A DNA stretch of 64,000 nt. Origin: Hyphobacterium sp. SN044. GTDB lineage: Bacteria > Pseudomonadota > Alphaproteobacteria > Caulobacterales > Maricaulaceae. Location of the stretch: contig NZ_JAKKUV010000002.1 of the NCBI RefSeq assembly GCF_021864465.1, forward strand, positions 248,001-312,000. Reading direction: 5' to 3'. The translations under genes and the position numbers were made by a program. The notes beneath the pieces were generated by a model that saw nothing but the letters and a program-made list of their open reading frames with translations, was not told the DNA's origin and ran no database searches. Of the stretch, positions 63,070-64,000 are shown one piece after another. How positions within the stretch are numbered: the stretch's first letter is position 1; each line of letters begins with the position of its first letter.

Positions 63070-63920
63070 TCCTGCGGGCGACGATCCTGGGATGCGGGTC
63101 GTCCGGCGGCGTGCCGCGCGCCGACGGCGACTGGGGCGCGTGCGATCCCGGAAATTCCAAAAATGCAAGGCGCCGTTGTAGTTTGCTGGTGGAAGCTGCG
63201 GCTTCGGACGAAGCGCTGACGGCGGGGGAAACCACCAATATCCTGATCGATACATCCCCGGATCTGCGAGCGCAGGCGCTTTCGGTCGGCCTGCAGCGCA
63301 TCGACGCCGTGATGATCACCCATGATCATGCGGATCAGACCCACGGAATCGATGATCTGCGGGCCTTTGTCTATCGCGCGCGCCGCCACATGCCGGTGCA
63401 TATGAGCCGCGATACGGCAAAAGAACTGCTCGAGCGCTTTGATTATGCCTTCCTGGGTGACGGGAAACTCTACCGGCCATTGTTCACGCCGCATGTCTGG
63501 GACGCATTCGGTGAACCGATCCGCGTCGAAGGTCCGGGCGGCGCGGTCGACATCATTCCGTTCGAACTTGAGCACGGTCCGATCATGTCGACCGGTTTCC
63601 GGTTCGGGCCGATTGCGTATTCGCCCGACGTGAACGGCGTGCCGGCCGCCGCGTATCGTATCCTGGACGGCACGCGTGTGTGGATCGTCGATGCCTTGCG
63701 TGAAGAACAACATCCGACGCACGCAAGCGTCAGCGACGCGCTCGGCTGGATTGATCGAGCGAGAATTCCTGAGGCCGTTCTGACGAACCTTCACATTGAT
63801 CTCGACTACGAGGCGCTTTGCATGAGGCTTCCACAGGGCGTGCGTCCGGCCTATGACGGGCTGAGCGTCACATGGAATGGCTTGGAAACACGCTATTCCA
63901 CCCATCCATATGTCTCATAA
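63066..63920 (+). CDS. MBL-fold metallo-hydrolase (PhnP/RNase-Z-like)
   Basis: A 284-residue metallo-beta-lactamase-fold protein. The metal motif is THDHADQTHGIDD (HxHxDxxHG type), with ILGCGSSGGVPR at the N-terminus and TNLHIDLDYEAL at the C-terminus, a layout close to PhnP cyclic phosphodiesterases. I chose the GTG at 63066, overlapping the tatD stop (GTGA). The gene order tatD-MBL-mazG is common in alphaproteobacteria. The reaction is not established for this branch. Confidence 0.92.
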   Translation: MILRATILGCGSSGGVPRADGDWGACDPGNSKNARRRCSLLVEAAASDEALTAGETTNILIDTSPDLRAQALSVGLQRIDAVMITHDHADQTHGIDDLRAFVYRARRHMPVHMSRDTAKELLERFDYAFLGDGKLYRPLFTPHVWDAFGEPIRVEGPGGAVDIIPFELEHGPIMSTGFRFGPIAYSPDVNGVPAAAYRILDGTRVWIVDALREEQHPTHASVSDALGWIDRARIPEAVLTNLHIDLDYEALCMRLPQGVRPAYDGLSVTWNGLETRYSTHPYVS

Positions 63921-63947
63921 TATTCATTATGCGCCTTTGATATCGTG

Positions 63948-64000
63948 ATGTTCAAGACGACAGACCTGGCCCTCACCGACCTCCTCGCCGTCATGGCGAA
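63948..64000 (+). CDS. Partial gene, probably MazG nucleotide pyrophosphohydrolase
   Basis: The 17 visible codons (MFKTTDLALTDLLAVMA) match the N-terminal LLAVMARLRD lead-in of MazG, and mazG commonly follows the MBL gene in this position. The window ends before any catalytic motif, so the call rests on a short stretch and synteny. Confidence 0.5.
   Translation, partial: MFKTTDLALTDLLAVMA

Overview
This is a GC-rich chromosomal segment (roughly 64% by eye) from an alphaproteobacterium. The signs are a recG/sdhE/mfd block, a complete PhyR-NepR-EcfG general stress response (GSR) core, a PleD/PopA-type protein with a degenerate GGDEF site, and the tmk-holB-tatD-MBL order. A Caulobacterales/Maricaulales-type host is my inference. 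I see no prophage, insertion sequence, CRISPR array or rRNA. One tRNA-Ser(UGA) lies near 58.36 kb.

Layout. 0-5.4 kb: recG (partial), sdhE, mfd and a PopA-like protein. 5.6-12.3 kb: a YihY-type membrane protein, the succinyl-CoA:3-oxoacid CoA-transferase pair, and an RND permease/adaptor pair. 12.3-14 kb: L-serine dehydratase with a stand-alone Lrp-type sensor domain. 14-25.1 kb: a tryptophan catabolic cluster. kynA-kynB-kynU make anthranilate; a CoA ligase and a flavoprotein of the 2-aminobenzoyl-CoA monooxygenase/reductase type activate and de-aromatise it; an SDR, a hydratase, an acyl-CoA dehydrogenase, a RidA protein and a thiolase take the ring to CoA thioesters. 25.3-27.1 kb: a secreted ACE-like M2 peptidase.

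27.2-44.9 kb is the most striking part: a GSR island. It holds phyR, nepR, ecfG and a HisKA_2-type kinase, surrounded by small envelope genes (three DUF1328 proteins, two PRC-barrel-like secreted proteins, several small lipoproteins, a DUF883 protein, an OmpA protein). It also holds a Crp/Fnr regulator, a degenerate sigma-like protein, an ATP-grasp/class-I-amidotransferase pair, and a lipid kinase/phosphoesterase pair. By reading upstream regions I find eleven exact matches to the EcfG promoter (GGAAC, 16 or 17 bases, CGTT) in front of these units and five near matches. One exact match fires straight into an 18-bp hairpin with a C-rich 30-base loop and no protein gene: a candidate stress-induced small RNA.

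44.6-64 kb: a DsbA-fold isomerase, PPK2, two flavoproteins, then a surface-glycan locus (GT2, CDP-glucose pathway genes rfbF and rfbG, a TylCIII-type C-methyltransferase, GtrA, a Gfo/Idh/MocA oxidoreductase and a large polytopic protein). After the tRNA come cell-wall genes (rlpA, D,D-carboxypeptidase) and the tmk-holB-tatD-MBL series, ending in the first codons of what looks like mazG. Predictions of operons, promoters and start codons are from sequence reading only; no alignment or database search was run.
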